DNA of 64,000 nt from Rhodobacter aestuarii (GCF_900156655.1 NZ_FTOG01000002.1:357070-421069); one strand, 5' to 3'; positions 8,108-18,178 are shown, counted from the stretch's first letter. A program made the numbers and translations. Notes: generated by a model from the letters alone, not told the origin.

Positions 8108-10003
8108 ATGAGCAACGCTGATCTCCCCCCGAATGACGCTGCATCGCCGCAAGAACCGCGGCTCAAAGGGCATGCGCTGATCGCCGATTATGTGACCCGG
8201 CTGGATGGCTCGCCGGGGGTCTATCGGATGCTGAACGCCGCCCAAGAGGTTCTTTACGTCGGCAAGGCGCGCAATCTGAAAGCGCGGGTTTCAAATTATG
8301 CGCGCACCACCGGGCATTCGGCCCGGATCGCGCGGATGATCTCTGAAACCACCTATATGATGTTCCTGACCACGCGCACCGAAACGGAAGCGCTGCTGTT
8401 GGAACAGAACCTGATCAAGCAGCTCAAGCCGCGCTACAACGTGCTTTTGCGCGACGACAAAAGCTTCCCCTATATCCTGATCGCGCAAGATCACCCGTTC
8501 CCGATGATCCGCAAGCATCGCGGCGCCCGTAGCGTAAAGGGCGCCTATTTTGGCCCCTTTGCGAGCGCGGCCGCGGTAAACCGAACGCTGAGTCATTTGG
8601 AACGCGCCTTTTTGCTGCGCAATTGCTCGGATTCGATGTTTGCCTCCCGCACCCGGCCCTGCTTGCAGTTTCAAATCAAGCGCTGTTCCGGCCCCTGCGT
8701 CGGCAAAATCTCGGAAGAAGATTACGGGCGCACCGTCGCCGATGCGCAAAGGTTCTTGGAGGGGAAGACCTCCAGCATCCAAAAAGAACTCGCCGCCGAA
8801 ATGATGGCGGCGTCAGAAGCGCTGGAATTTGAACGCGCGGCAGCGTTGCGCGACCGGATTGGCGCGCTGACCACAGTGCAGCAAAGCCAAGGCATCAACC
8901 CGCGCGGTGTGGCCGAGGCGGATGTGATCGCCGTGCATATGGAAGGCGGCCAAGCCTGCGTGCAGGTGTTCTTCATTCGGGCGCATCAAAGCTGGGGCAA
9001 CCACGATTTCTACCCCCGCGCGGGGGTAGATGTGGAAGAGGCTGAGGTTTTGGAAGCCTTCTTGGCGCAGTTCTATGATGCCAAAGAACCGCCCAAAACG
9101 ATCTTGCTGAGCCATGCCATCGAAGACGACGATCTGATGATCGATCTTCTCTCCACCCGCGCGGGCCGCAAAGTGGAGATGATCGTTCCGAAGCGTGGCG
9201 AAAAGGCGGAACTGGTCGAAAACGCCTTGCGCAATGCGCGCGAAAGCCTTGGGCGGAAAATGTCCGAATCCGCCGCACAGGCGAAGCTTCTGGCCGGGGT
9301 CGCCAAGGCGTTTGATCTGCCAAGCCCGCCCAAGCGAATCGAGATTTATGACAACTCCCACATCCAAGGCGCCCATGCGGTGGGCGGCATGGTGGTAGCG
9401 GGGCCTGATGGGTTGATGAAATCGGCCTATCGCAAGTTCAACATCAAGAACTCCGAACTCACCCCGGGCGACGATTTCGGGATGATGAAAGAGGTGCTGA
9501 CGCGTCGGTTTGAACGGCTCTTGCGCGAAGACCCGGAGCGCAAAAGCGATGCATGGCCCGATCTTCTGCTGATTGACGGCGGCGCGGGGCAAGTTTCTGC
9601 GGTGCATGAAATTATGCTCGAATTGGGCGTCGAAGACGTGCCGATGGTGGGGGTGGCCAAAGGCATCGACCGCGATCTGGGCAAGGAAGAATTCCACCGC
9701 ATTGGCAAGCGGCCAATGGCGCTGCCGCGCCAAGACCCGGTGCTTTACTACATCCAACGCCTGCGCGACGAGGCGCACCGCTGGGCAATTGGCGCGCACC
9801 GGGCAAAACGCGCCAAAGCAACGCTTGCCAACCCGCTGGATGAAATCCCCGGCATCGGCGCCACGCGCAAGCGCGCGCTTCTGGCGCATTTTGGTTCGGC
9901 CAAAGCGGTGAGCCGCGCGGGGCAGAATGACCTGATGGAAGTGCCCGGCATTTCCGCCGCAATGGCCGAGACGATCTGGAACTTCTTCAATGATCGGGGT
10001 TGA
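8108..10003 (+). CDS. uvrC: Excinuclease ABC subunit C
   Basis: UvrC makes the two incisions on either side of a lesion in nucleotide excision repair, after loading by UvrAB. The 631 residues show the N-terminal GIY-YIG nuclease (GSPGVYRM ... [14 protein letters not shown]), a Cys-containing linker, a UVR motif near 205-245 for UvrB contact, the RNase H-like second nuclease ([11 protein letters not shown] and [10 protein letters not shown] carry its acidic residues) and tandem helix-hairpin-helix motifs at the end ([26 protein letters not shown]). The ATG at 8108 gives the usual length. Confidence 0.97.
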   Translation: MSNADLPPNDAASPQEPRLKGHALIADYVTRLDGSPGVYRMLNAAQEVLYVGKARNLKARVSNYARTTGHSARIARMISETTYMMFLTTRTETEALLLEQNLIKQLKPRYNVLLRDDKSFPYILIAQDHPFPMIRKHRGARSVKGAYFGPFASAAAVNRTLSHLERAFLLRNCSDSMFASRTRPCLQFQIKRCSGPCVGKISEEDYGRTVADAQRFLEGKTSSIQKELAAEMMAASEALEFERAAALRDRIGALTTVQQSQGINPRGVAEADVIAVHMEGGQACVQVFFIRAHQSWGNHDFYPRAGVDVEEAEVLEAFLAQFYDAKEPPKTILLSHAIEDDDLMIDLLSTRAGRKVEMIVPKRGEKAELVENALRNARESLGRKMSESAAQAKLLAGVAKAFDLPSPPKRIEIYDNSHIQGAHAVGGMVVAGPDGLMKSAYRKFNIKNSELTPGDDFGMMKEVLTRRFERLLREDPERKSDAWPDLLLIDGGAGQVSAVHEIMLELGVEDVPMVGVAKGIDRDLGKEEFHRIGKRPMALPRQDPVLYYIQRLRDEAHRWAIGAHRAKRAKATLANPLDEIPGIGATRKRALLAHFGSAKAVSRAGQNDLMEVPGISAAMAETIWNFFNDRG

Positions 10004-10034
10004 CCGAAAGCGCGCGCCCAAGTAGCGCCGCGCC

Positions 10035-11090
10035 ATGACCGCCCTGCCGCCCAAACCTGCGCTCACGCACCCCGATGCGCTTTTGCACGAAGGCCTTGTG
10101 CAAAAGGCCGAACTGTCCGCGCTTGCCCGCGTGGAGGAAAGCTTCCGCATCCGCATCACCCCGGCGATGCGCGCCGCGATCGCGCGCCCGGGCGATGCGG
10201 TGGCCGCGCAATTCGTCCCCACGGCGGCAGAGCTGCACACACGGCCCGAGGAACTGGTCGACCCGATCGGCGATAGCACCCACGCCCCGGTGCCGGGGCT
10301 CACGCATCGCTACCCCGACCGGGCGATTTTGCACATCACCAAAACCTGCGATGTCTATTGCCGCTTTTGCTTTCGGCGCGAAACAGTGGGCGAAACGGGC
10401 CCCCTGCCCGAGGCAGATCTGGCGCAAGCGCTGGACTACATCGCCACCACGCCTGCGCTGCGTGAAATTATCCTCACAGGCGGCGACCCGTTGACGCTGT
10501 CGCCCCGGCGACTTGAAGCGGTGCTGGTGCGGCTTTCCGCCATTCCACACATCACCACGATACGCCTTCACACCCGTGTGCCCGCGGTCGCACCGGAGCG
10601 GATCACCACAGAGCTTGCCCAACTTCTGCGCACCCAGCGCCCGGCGGTGTGGATTGTGGTGCATACCAACCACGCGCAAGAACTTACCGCGCCTGCCCGC
10701 GCGGCGCTTGCGCGGCTCGTCGATGCGGGCGTGCCGCTGCTGTCACAATCCGTACTGCTGCGGGGCGTGAATGACACGCGCGAGGCGCTGATTGACCTCT
10801 TCCGCGCCCTGCAAGATCTGCGGGTAAAGCCCTATTACCTGCACCATTGCGATTTGGCCCCCGGCACCAGCCATTTCCGCACCACGATTGCCGAGGGGCG
10901 CGCGCTGATCGCAAGCCTGCGCGGGCATCTGAGTGGGGCAGCGCTGCCCAGCTATGTGCTCGACATCCCCGGCGGCTTTGGCAAGGTGCCGATCACCGCC
11001 GATCACTTTACCCCCGGCGCAGAGCCCGGCCTGTGGCATGTGACCGATTGGCAAGGCCGCACACACGATTACGTGGACCCAACACACTGA
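10035..11090 (+). CDS. Lysine-2,3-aminomutase-like radical SAM protein (KamA family)
   Basis: Radical SAM/PLP enzyme of the KamA/EpmB family, 351 residues. The cluster motif CDVYCRFC (CxxxCxxC) is followed by RRETVG and the SAM-contacting ILTGGDPLTLS. Members either make beta-lysine or act on lysine for modification of elongation factor P. The short length without a long C-terminal extension favours the EpmB-like group. No efp or epmA gene is in the window, so the substrate cannot be settled here. It follows uvrC by 31 nt on the same strand. Confidence 0.85.
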   Translation: MTALPPKPALTHPDALLHEGLVQKAELSALARVEESFRIRITPAMRAAIARPGDAVAAQFVPTAAELHTRPEELVDPIGDSTHAPVPGLTHRYPDRAILHITKTCDVYCRFCFRRETVGETGPLPEADLAQALDYIATTPALREIILTGGDPLTLSPRRLEAVLVRLSAIPHITTIRLHTRVPAVAPERITTELAQLLRTQRPAVWIVVHTNHAQELTAPARAALARLVDAGVPLLSQSVLLRGVNDTREALIDLFRALQDLRVKPYYLHHCDLAPGTSHFRTTIAEGRALIASLRGHLSGAALPSYVLDIPGGFGKVPITADHFTPGAEPGLWHVTDWQGRTHDYVDPTH

Positions 11091-11139
11091 GGCGATTCCC
11101 CCTCTTTTCCTTCTGCGCGGCGGCGGATACTGTGCGCGC

Positions 11140-11769
11140 ATGCAATGGAACCTACCGAATATTCTTACGGTGCTTCGTCTTCTCGCCGCGCCCGGCGTGG
11201 CGGTGATGTTTTTGTATTTCCACCGTCCTTGGGCGGATTGGCTTGCGCTGACTTTGTTCATTGGCGCTGCTGTCACCGATTGGTTTGATGGCTATCTGGC
11301 CCGCGCTTGGGGGCAAGAAAGCAAATTCGGTGCGATGCTCGACCCAATCGCTGACAAGGCGATGGTGGTGATCGCTTTGGTCGTGCTGACGGGCTATTCC
11401 GGCATGAACCCGTGGCTCATTTTGCCCGCCACCGTAATCTTGTTCCGCGAGGTCTTTGTGTCGGGCCTGCGCGAATTTATGGGCGCCGATGCGGGCAAGC
11501 TGAAGGTCACCAAACTTGCGAAATGGAAGACCACGGCACAGATGGTCGCGATTGCCACGCTGTTCCTTGGCACCGGGCTTGATTACCTTGCCAAAGGCCG
11601 TGCGCCACGTGCGGGCGAAGGCGATCTGCCCACCGGGCTTGGCTTGGCCGATCTGGCGAACCATTTGGGCATTGCCCTGATCTGGATTGCTGCAATTCTG
11701 ACGGCCATTACCGGATGGGATTATTTCAGCAAATCGCTCCCCTTCTTGCGCGAGAACAAAGATGGTTGA
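11140..11769 (+). CDS. pgsA: CDP-diacylglycerol-glycerol-3-phosphate 3-phosphatidyltransferase
   Basis: Inner-membrane enzyme that makes phosphatidylglycerophosphate, the committed step to phosphatidylglycerol and cardiolipin. The 209-residue protein contains the CDP-alcohol phosphatidyltransferase signature DG-x2-AR-x8-G-x3-D-x3-D (DGYLARAWGQESKFGAMLDP continuing to ADK) and several membrane helices. It opens with the usual WNLPNILTVLR. Its 3' end overlaps moaD by 8 nt, a uvrC-pgsA-moaD-moaE order common in alphaproteobacteria. Confidence 0.96.
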   Translation: MQWNLPNILTVLRLLAAPGVAVMFLYFHRPWADWLALTLFIGAAVTDWFDGYLARAWGQESKFGAMLDPIADKAMVVIALVVLTGYSGMNPWLILPATVILFREVFVSGLREFMGADAGKLKVTKLAKWKTTAQMVAIATLFLGTGLDYLAKGRAPRAGEGDLPTGLGLADLANHLGIALIWIAAILTAITGWDYFSKSLPFLRENKDG

Positions 11770-12010
11770 GGTGCTTTATTTCGCTTGGCTGCGCGAACGC
11801 ATTGGCGTGCCGCGCGAACAGGTGGAAACCACAGCCGCGACCGTTTCAGACCTAATCGCAGAACTCAAAACCCGCGAACCGCGCTATGAGGCCGCTTTTG
11901 CCGACCTCTCCGCCGTGCGGGTGGCGCTGGATCAAGAGCTTTCCGACTTTTCCGTCCCCCTCGCTGGCGTGCGCGAAGTTGCCTTTTTCCCGCCAATGAC
12001 GGGCGGCTGA
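11762..12010 (+). CDS. moaD: Molybdopterin synthase sulfur carrier subunit MoaD
   Basis: Ubiquitin-like sulfur carrier of 82 residues ending in the required Gly-Gly (PPMTGG), where the thiocarboxylate forms. With MoaE it converts precursor Z (cPMP) to molybdopterin. It overlaps pgsA by 8 nt and moaE by one base (TGATG), so MoaD and MoaE are probably made in equal amounts. The product is relevant to the Mo-dependent formate dehydrogenase in this window. Confidence 0.95.
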   Translation: MVEVLYFAWLRERIGVPREQVETTAATVSDLIAELKTREPRYEAAFADLSAVRVALDQELSDFSVPLAGVREVAFFPPMTGG

Positions 12011-12450
12011 TGCGGATTGCTGTTCAAGACGCCGCCTTTGACCCCAGCGCCGAACTGGCGGGCTTTGGACAAGGGCGTGCCGATGTGGGCGCGGTGGTCA
12101 GCTTTACCGGGCTTGTGCGCGACGACACCGGGCAGATGCAAGCTCTTGAGATTGAGCATTACCCCGGCATGACCGAACGCGCGATTGGCGCGATTGTCGA
12201 GGAAGCTTGCACCCGCTGGACCTTGGCCGATGCTTTGGTGATCCACCGTTATGGGCGGCTAGAGATCGGCGCGCCGATCATGATGGTTGCCACCGCCGCG
12301 CGGCATCGCCAAGCGGCCTTTGAAGCCGCGGAATTCTTGATGGATTACCTCAAATCCCGCGCGCCGTTTTGGAAGAAAGAAATCACCGCCACCGGCGCAG
12401 CTTGGGTCGAAGCGAAAGAAAGCGACGAGACCGCGCTGACCCGTTGGTAA
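12010..12450 (+). CDS. moaE: Molybdopterin synthase catalytic subunit MoaE
   Basis: Large subunit of molybdopterin synthase (146 residues). Family stretches are GAVVSFTGLVRD, LEIEHYPGMTE, and the catalytic MDYLKSRAPFWKKE with its active-site lysines. It forms a heterotetramer with MoaD, whose tail enters the active site. The start lies in the TGATG overlap with moaD. A convergent FAD oxidoreductase gene ends 18 nt downstream. Confidence 0.96.
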   Translation: MRIAVQDAAFDPSAELAGFGQGRADVGAVVSFTGLVRDDTGQMQALEIEHYPGMTERAIGAIVEEACTRWTLADALVIHRYGRLEIGAPIMMVATAARHRQAAFEAAEFLMDYLKSRAPFWKKEITATGAAWVEAKESDETALTRW

Positions 12451-12468
12451 GCGCGGCTCGCCGACGTT

Positions 12469-13515
12469 TTAAAGGTTGTCTTCGACCCGGAACCCTTCGG
12501 GGATCGTATCCACACCCTCAAGCACCAGATCGGCCATCACCACGGCGATCTTGGGGGCCATACCAAAGCCGATTTTAAAGCCGCCATTGACGATGAAGTG
12601 CCCCTCGCGGCCCGGCCACGCGCCCAGCATCGGCGCGCGGGTCACTGAACGCGGGCGCACATTGGCCCAGCGCTCCACCACTTCAGCCCCCTCCAGCGCG
12701 GGCACCAAAGCGCGGGCACGGGTCAGAACGTCTTCGAGCTGATCATCGGTGCTTTCCGGGTCGTCGTAATAGCGCTCCGCCGTGGAGCCCACACCCACCG
12801 TGCCATCAGCATGGGGCACCACCAGCACCCCATCGGCAAAGATTTGCGGCACCGGACCGGCATCATGAGCAAGGATCGCGGATTGCCCCTTCACCCCATT
12901 GCCGACGCTTTTGCCAAAGGCGGCGGTCAGTTCCTCAAGCCCGGCAAGCCCCGTGGCGTGCAGCACCGGGCCGCGTTCTTCCGCCTCACCGATGATTACC
13001 TCTCCGCCCAAAGCCTCGATCGCTGCGGCAAGCGCAGCGCCCGCGCGGCGGGGCGAAGCACGGCCTGAGAGCGTGTCATGGATCACCAGCCCCGTCGGCG
13101 TCACCGGAACAAAATCCCCAAAGTCTTCCACCGGGGCGACGCGCCAAATGAAATCGCCCCCCCAATGTTCGGCGGCACCAGCGGCACGGGCTTGCGCCAG
13201 TTCTACGCCCGCTTCATTCGCGATGGGTTGCAGCCGCCCCACACGGCCAAAGCCGGCATCCTGCCCGCCCACGGCTTTGACATCGTCCCAATACGCCTGC
13301 GCCATCACGAGGCTTTCAAATTGGAACTGTTTTTTCGCGTTCCACTGCTCGGGCACATGCGGCGAAAGCATCCCCACCGTGCCGCCAGACGATCCTGCCC
13401 CGATCCGCGCGCGCTCGATCAACCGCACCTTCACGCCGCGCTTGGCGATTTCATAGGCGCAGGCCAAACCGAACACCCCGCCACCGCGCACCGTTACCCA
13501 GTCTGTGCTTGCCAT
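12469..13515 (-). CDS. FAD-dependent oxidoreductase, DAO family (MnmC C-domain-like candidate)
   Basis: D-amino-acid-oxidase-type flavoprotein of 348 residues. The FAD dinucleotide-binding loop is near the N-terminus (RGGGVFGLACAYEIAKRG ... RLIERARIGAGSSGG). The C-terminal FAD contact is NGGFKIGFGMAP. The general family oxidises amines (glycine oxidase, ThiO, the MnmC oxidase domain). It is divergent from mnmD, 51 nt apart. In many bacteria this oxidase domain is fused to MnmD as MnmC, where it converts cmnm5U to nm5U in tRNA. That makes the tRNA role plausible, but other amine substrates remain possible. Confidence 0.8.
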   Translation of the reverse strand: MASTDWVTVRGGGVFGLACAYEIAKRGVKVRLIERARIGAGSSGGTVGMLSPHVPEQWNAKKQFQFESLVMAQAYWDDVKAVGGQDAGFGRVGRLQPIANEAGVELAQARAAGAAEHWGGDFIWRVAPVEDFGDFVPVTPTGLVIHDTLSGRASPRRAGAALAAAIEALGGEVIIGEAEERGPVLHATGLAGLEELTAAFGKSVGNGVKGQSAILAHDAGPVPQIFADGVLVVPHADGTVGVGSTAERYYDDPESTDDQLEDVLTRARALVPALEGAEVVERWANVRPRSVTRAPMLGAWPGREGHFIVNGGFKIGFGMAPKIAVVMADLVLEGVDTIPEGFRVEDNL

Positions 13516-13566
13516 CGCGCGCCCCTTTCGTCAGTGTTACCGCGAACTTACTTGGCACTACCCCCT

Positions 13567-14232
13567 ATGACATCTTCAGACCAGAGCCCAGCCGCGCTGA
13601 TTTGGCGCGACGGATCGACGCCCGTTTCCACGCGCTTCGATGACCCCTATTTCAGCCTTGCAGGCGGCTTGGCCGAAACGCGCCATGTGTTTTTGGCGGG
13701 CAATGACCTGCCCGCGCGGTTTTGCCCGGGCTTTCATGTGGCAGAACTGGGCTTTGGCACCGGGCTGAACCTGATCGCCACCGCCCTTGCGACCGAGCTG
13801 CCCATTCGCTTCACCACTTTTGAGGCTTTTCCGATGTCTGGGGATGAAATGGCGCGCGCGCTTCAAGCCTTCCCGGAAGCCGCTCCGCTCGCTGCGCCGT
13901 TGGTCGATGCGATGACACGCGGCGAGACCCGCTTCACCTTGGGCAGTGTTTCGGTCGAACTCATCTTGGGCGATGTGCGCGAAACCCTGCCACAATGGGG
14001 TGAAGAGGCCAATGCGTGGTTTCTGGATGGGTTTTCGCCCGCCAAAAACCCCGAAATGTGGGGCGAGGATTTGATGGCCGCGGTGGGGCGCCACACAGCC
14101 CCCGGCGGCAGCTTTGCCACCTACACGGCCGCGGGCTTTGTGCGCCGGGGCCTCTCGGCAGCGGGCTTTACGGTTGAGCGCGTGCCGGGCCATGCGGGCA
14201 AACGCCATATGAGCCGAGGCCAGAAGCCATGA
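13567..14232 (+). CDS. mnmD: tRNA (5-methylaminomethyl-2-thiouridine)(34)-methyltransferase MnmD
   Basis: SAM-dependent methyltransferase of the MnmC N-terminal (DUF752) family, 221 residues. It methylates nm5(s2)U to mnm5(s2)U at the wobble base of tRNAs. The SAM site is HVAELGFGTGLNLI, and DGFSPAKNPEMW is the hallmark of the family, followed by GGSFATYTAAGFVRRGL. The ATG at 13567 gives the N-terminus expected for the family. It stands alone rather than fused to the oxidase domain, which may be the divergent neighbour. The stop overlaps the transporter start (ATGA). Confidence 0.9.
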   Translation: MTSSDQSPAALIWRDGSTPVSTRFDDPYFSLAGGLAETRHVFLAGNDLPARFCPGFHVAELGFGTGLNLIATALATELPIRFTTFEAFPMSGDEMARALQAFPEAAPLAAPLVDAMTRGETRFTLGSVSVELILGDVRETLPQWGEEANAWFLDGFSPAKNPEMWGEDLMAAVGRHTAPGGSFATYTAAGFVRRGLSAAGFTVERVPGHAGKRHMSRGQKP

Positions 14233-15125
14233 GTGTGGAGCAAAACATCGGCAAGGGCATTTGGCTGATGGTGGTCACCACCTTCATCTTTGCCATGCAA
14301 GACGGGATCTCGCGCCACCTCGCGGGGACGTACAACGTCTATATGGTGATCACGATCCGCTATTGGTTCTTTGCGCTTTTCACGCTTAGCGTCGCGGCGC
14401 GGTCCGAAGGGGGCTTGGTGCGCGCGCTTTATAGCCGCCAGCCCTTGATGCAAATTTTCCGCTCGCTGGTGTTGGTGGCAGAGATCGTCATCATGATCCA
14501 AGCCTTCGTGATCTTGGGGCTGGTCGAAAGCCATGCGGTCTTTGCCTCATACCCGCTTTTGGTCGCCGCGCTTTCCGGCCCGGTTTTGGGTGAAAAGGTT
14601 GGCTGGCGCCGCTGGATGGCCATTGGCATTGGTTTCACCGGGATTGTGATCATTTTGGAACCCGGCTTTGGGGTCTTTAAGCCCGAGGCGGTGATCCCCC
14701 TCGTCTGTGCACTGCTCTTTGCGCTTTATTCGCTGCTCACCCGCTTTGCCGCGCGCAAAGATGCCGCCGCAGTCTCGTTTTACTGGACCGGGCTTGTGGG
14801 TGCGGTGGTGATGACCCCGTTCGGGATTTGGTTTTGGGAACCGATGATCTTTGCCGATTGGCTTTGGATGGCGGCGCTGTGCATTACCGCAGTCACTGCG
14901 CATTTCCTGCTGATCCGCGCCTATGAGGTGGCAGAGGCTTCGGCGATCCAGCCCTTCGCCTATTTGCAACTGGTCTGGGCCTCGGCGCTGGGGATTTTGG
15001 TCTTTAATGACACGTTGCGCCCCAATGTGGCGCTTGGGGCGGGCGTGGTGGTTTGCGCCGGGCTCTTCACGCTTTGGCGCACACGGGCCCACGCCAAGGC
15101 AAAATTGGAAGCGCGCGCGGGTTAG
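14229..15125 (+). CDS. DMT superfamily (EamA) transporter
   Basis: Inner-membrane metabolite exporter of 298 residues with about ten hydrophobic helices in two EamA repeats (first GIWLMVVTTFIFAMQD, second LVCALLFALYSLLTRFAA). The substrate cannot be inferred. It is coupled to mnmD by an ATGA overlap and meets the convergent lytic transglycosylase gene with a 4-nt overlap of stop codons. Confidence 0.88.
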   Translation: MSVEQNIGKGIWLMVVTTFIFAMQDGISRHLAGTYNVYMVITIRYWFFALFTLSVAARSEGGLVRALYSRQPLMQIFRSLVLVAEIVIMIQAFVILGLVESHAVFASYPLLVAALSGPVLGEKVGWRRWMAIGIGFTGIVIILEPGFGVFKPEAVIPLVCALLFALYSLLTRFAARKDAAAVSFYWTGLVGAVVMTPFGIWFWEPMIFADWLWMAALCITAVTAHFLLIRAYEVAEASAIQPFAYLQLVWASALGILVFNDTLRPNVALGAGVVVCAGLFTLWRTRAHAKAKLEARAG

Positions 15126-17065
15126 CGCCCGCGCAACTCATCCGTGAACCGCAGCACCCCGGCATCGGGGCGGCCCAACCGCGCGCGATAAATGGGCAGG
15201 CTTTCCGCCACCCGCATCACATAGGTCCGCGTTTCGTCAAAAGGGATCATCTCGACCCAATCGACCACATCGACCGAAGGGTTGCGCGGATCGCCGCGTT
15301 CTTCGATCCAGCGGCGCGGGCGGCCCGGCCCGGCATTATAGCCAGAGGCCACCAACACAGGTGAGGCGCCAAATTCCTCCTCCAGCACCGCCAGATAGGC
15401 CGCACCGAGTTGCACATTATAGCTTGGGTCCGAGGTCAGGCGAGAAAGCTCATAGGGCACGCCCTCGCGCTCGGCCATCATCTTCGCGGTGCCCGGCATC
15501 AACTGCATCATCCCGCGCGCGCCGACATAGCTGACCACCACCGGGTCAAATTCGCTTTCGCGCCGCGCGATCGACAGCGCCAATTCCTCGCGCACCTCCA
15601 GCTTCTCGGGATGCAATTCCGGCACCGGATGATAGGCGCGCACCAAAACCTGCCCCGCATAGGCCGCGCGCTTACCAAGGCTCAGCATCAAATGCGGGTT
15701 GCCCCATTCCTCAGCCAGCTTGGCCAAGGGCGCGATCTGCGCCGTGGGCAGGCTTTCTTCCAGATGCAGAATGAACCGCTCGGCCAGCGCGGTATCTCCT
15801 GCCTGATGCAGCAAGAGCGCAGCCTGAAACACTGGTGACCCGGTAAAACTTTCGCCGCGCCAATCCGGCAAAGGGGGCGCTGCAGCAAAGCGGGCATCAA
15901 GCGGCACGCCCGCGCGTTCGGCACACAAAAGCCCGTAATAGGCGGTTTGATGGCGCGCGCCCTCAGCATAGGCGCGCTGCGCATCGCCCGTGCGCCCCAA
16001 AGCCTCGAGCGCACGACCACGCCAGTAATCGGCCCGCGATTGCGAGATCGGGCTCGAAACCCCAGCTTCGACCGTTTCAAAATGCGTAAGCGCAGTCGGC
16101 GCGTCGCCCAATTTCAGCGCGGCATAGCCCGCAAGCCATTCCAACTCGGCCCAATCGCCGCCGCCTTGCGGCAAACGATGTCGCGCAGCGAGTTTGTAAG
16201 CCAACCGTGCATCGCCTGCCCGCAGGAAAAACCGCGTAAGCCGCGACCGCAGATCGGCCCAAAGCGCCGGGTCACCCAGTTTGTCAGCATCGGTAGAAAA
16301 CTCCAGCATCAGATCGGCGGCGGGCACCTCCAGATCATTGCGCCAGCGCCACCACGCCCGGTCGAGCGCGAGACCATAAGACCCGCTCATCCGCTCGGGT
16401 ACCGCCGCAACCAGATCATCCACCCCCGCCTCGCGCGCTTGCAGCGCAATCCGAGCCGCCGCCACGGCGCGCGTGCCGGGGCTTACAAGGTCCAGCATTG
16501 CGCGGGCCTGATCGAGCTTACCAGCCTCCAAAAGCATCTGCATCCGCCCGCCATGATGCGGGGCGACGAGCTCCGGGTAACGCGCCAGAAAATCGGCCTG
16601 CTCTTGCGGGTTGAGATCAAGGCTGCGCCATGCGGCTTCCGCCACGCTGGCCGCTTTTGCAGAATTGCCCTGCGCCAGATGCGCCGCCACCAGCGCCAGC
16701 GCGCCCGTTCCCGTTTGCGGTGCCATCGTCGCGAAATAGGAAATCACCTGTGCAGGCGGCACACCCTCCAGCGTCGCCTCGCCCTTTTCGTGCAACAGCG
16801 GCATCCCCGGCCAAGCAGCGCGGCGGGTGGTGAAATCCGCGTAATCGGCAAAGCGCCCCGCGCCCGCGCGCAGCCGCTGCCATTCAATGATATCAAAAGC
16901 GAGCGGCCCAGATGCCCGCGCCTCTGCCGCCGCGCGGGGCCAATCTTGCGCCTGCGCGGCATCCAGCGCGCGGGCAAGGGCCTCGGGCACATCAGCCACC
17001 GCAACCGGCGGAGAAAGAGAGAGAAAAGCAGCCACGAGGGCCGCAACGGCACGTTGAAAGGTCAT
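15122..17065 (-). CDS. Soluble lytic murein transglycosylase (Slt70-like)
   Basis: Periplasmic enzyme that cleaves peptidoglycan to 1,6-anhydro muropeptides. The ATG at 17065 starts a Sec signal peptide (AAFLSLSPPVAVADVPEAL, cleavage probably after AVA). A long alpha-superhelical domain covers ~50-480, and the C-terminal SLT domain shows ALSIARRESEFDP (catalytic Glu), GARGMMQLMPGTA and ASGYNAGPGRPRRW. The 647 residues match Slt70. An upstream start at 17191 would place 42 non-signal residues before the signal peptide and is rejected. It is divergent from dapA. Confidence 0.94.
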   Translation of the reverse strand: MTFQRAVAALVAAFLSLSPPVAVADVPEALARALDAAQAQDWPRAAAEARASGPLAFDIIEWQRLRAGAGRFADYADFTTRRAAWPGMPLLHEKGEATLEGVPPAQVISYFATMAPQTGTGALALVAAHLAQGNSAKAASVAEAAWRSLDLNPQEQADFLARYPELVAPHHGGRMQMLLEAGKLDQARAMLDLVSPGTRAVAAARIALQAREAGVDDLVAAVPERMSGSYGLALDRAWWRWRNDLEVPAADLMLEFSTDADKLGDPALWADLRSRLTRFFLRAGDARLAYKLAARHRLPQGGGDWAELEWLAGYAALKLGDAPTALTHFETVEAGVSSPISQSRADYWRGRALEALGRTGDAQRAYAEGARHQTAYYGLLCAERAGVPLDARFAAAPPLPDWRGESFTGSPVFQAALLLHQAGDTALAERFILHLEESLPTAQIAPLAKLAEEWGNPHLMLSLGKRAAYAGQVLVRAYHPVPELHPEKLEVREELALSIARRESEFDPVVVSYVGARGMMQLMPGTAKMMAEREGVPYELSRLTSDPSYNVQLGAAYLAVLEEEFGASPVLVASGYNAGPGRPRRWIEERGDPRNPSVDVVDWVEMIPFDETRTYVMRVAESLPIYRARLGRPDAGVLRFTDELRGR

Positions 17066-17125
17066 GGCTCTGCTCGCGTGTTTTTTATTACCTGCCTGCT
17101 CGTTGTAACGGATGCAATTCACAAG

Positions 17126-17154
17126 TTGGCAAGCTCGAAAGCCTCGCCTATGGT
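17126..17154 (+). promoter_or_regulatory. Candidate dapA promoter
   Basis: TTGGCA (17126-17131), 17-nt spacer, TATGGT (17149-17154), about 50 nt before the dapA ATG. This is a good match for a housekeeping promoter. Confidence 0.5.
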
Positions 17155-17204
17155 CCGCGCAATTTTCCAACCGGCGAATCCGCCAAAACACTCAGGAGCG
17201 TGTC

Positions 17205-18077
17205 ATGTTCAAAGGGTCTTTCCCCGCACTCGTCACGCCGTTCACGAACGGCGCAGTCGATTGGGACATGCTCAAGAAGCTGGTGGAATGGCATATTGAA
17301 CAGGGCAGCAACGGCCTTGTGCCGGTGGGCACCACGGGCGAAAGCCCGACGCTGAGCCATGACGAGCATAACGAAGTCGTCCGCGTGGTGGTGGAAACCG
17401 CTGCAGGCCGGGTGCCGGTGATTGCGGGCGCAGGCTCGAACGCCACGGCGGAAGGGATCGAACTGATCCGCCATGCCGCAGAGAATGGTGCCGATGCGGC
17501 GCTCGTCGTGACGCCTTACTACAACAAACCCACGCAGCGCGGCATGGTCGCCCATTTCACCGCGATGCATGATGCTTGCGAACTGCCGATCATCATCTAC
17601 AACATTCCCGGCCGCTCGGTCGTGGATATGTCGCCCGAAACGATGGGCGAATTGGCCAAACTGCCGCGCATTGTGGGCGTGAAAGATGCCACCGGCGATT
17701 TGAGCCGGGTCGCGAAACAGCGCATGACCTGTGGCGCCGATTTCATCCAGCTTTCGGGCGAAGACGCGACCGCTGTGGGCTTTAACGCGATGGGTGGCGT
17801 GGGCTGCATTTCGGTCACCGCAAACGTTGCGCCGAAACTTTGTGCCGAGATGCAAGCGGCCACGCTGGCTGGGGATTACGCTAAGGCAATTGCCTATCAA
17901 GACCAGCTTCTGCCGCTCCATATCGCGATCTTCCTTGAACCGGGCGTGGCGGGCGCGAAATACGCGATGTCGAAACTGGGGCTGTGCAGCGCAGAGGTGC
18001 GCTTGCCGCTGACCGAACTGACCGATGGCACCAAAGCCGCGATTGACGCCGCGATGGCGCATGCCGGGCTGATCTGA
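17205..18077 (+). CDS. dapA: 4-hydroxy-tetrahydrodipicolinate synthase
   Basis: Condenses pyruvate with aspartate semialdehyde, the first committed step to diaminopimelate and lysine. From the ATG at 17205 (preceded by AGGAG) the protein is 290 residues. Catalytic residues are visible at Thr43/Thr44 (GTTGESPT), Tyr132 (IIIYNIPGR) and the Schiff-base Lys160 (GVKDATGD). A strong intrinsic terminator follows, so the gene is probably monocistronic. The divergent gene is a peptidoglycan hydrolase, so both have a link to the cell wall. Confidence 0.97.
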   Translation: MFKGSFPALVTPFTNGAVDWDMLKKLVEWHIEQGSNGLVPVGTTGESPTLSHDEHNEVVRVVVETAAGRVPVIAGAGSNATAEGIELIRHAAENGADAALVVTPYYNKPTQRGMVAHFTAMHDACELPIIIYNIPGRSVVDMSPETMGELAKLPRIVGVKDATGDLSRVAKQRMTCGADFIQLSGEDATAVGFNAMGGVGCISVTANVAPKLCAEMQAATLAGDYAKAIAYQDQLLPLHIAIFLEPGVAGAKYAMSKLGLCSAEVRLPLTELTDGTKAAIDAAMAHAGLI

Positions 18078-18105
18078 GCCAGACAAGCCGTCCCGAAAGG
18101 GCTGA

Positions 18106-18130
18106 ACGGGGGGCTTGGCCCCCCGTTTGC
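18106..18130 (+). terminator. Intrinsic terminator after dapA
   Basis: ACGGGGGGC (18106-18114) pairs with GCCCCCCGT (18118-18126) around a TTG loop, followed by a T-rich tail. Confidence 0.75.
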
Positions 18131-18178
18131 ATTTCTGTCGCCTTCACAGCGCGGTTTTGGCAGCGCATGATCTGCGCC

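Noticed and set aside
7798..8121. 107-residue frame in the gap before uvrC
   Set aside because: AT-rich, no ribosome binding site, no domain pattern, and it overlaps the uvrC start.
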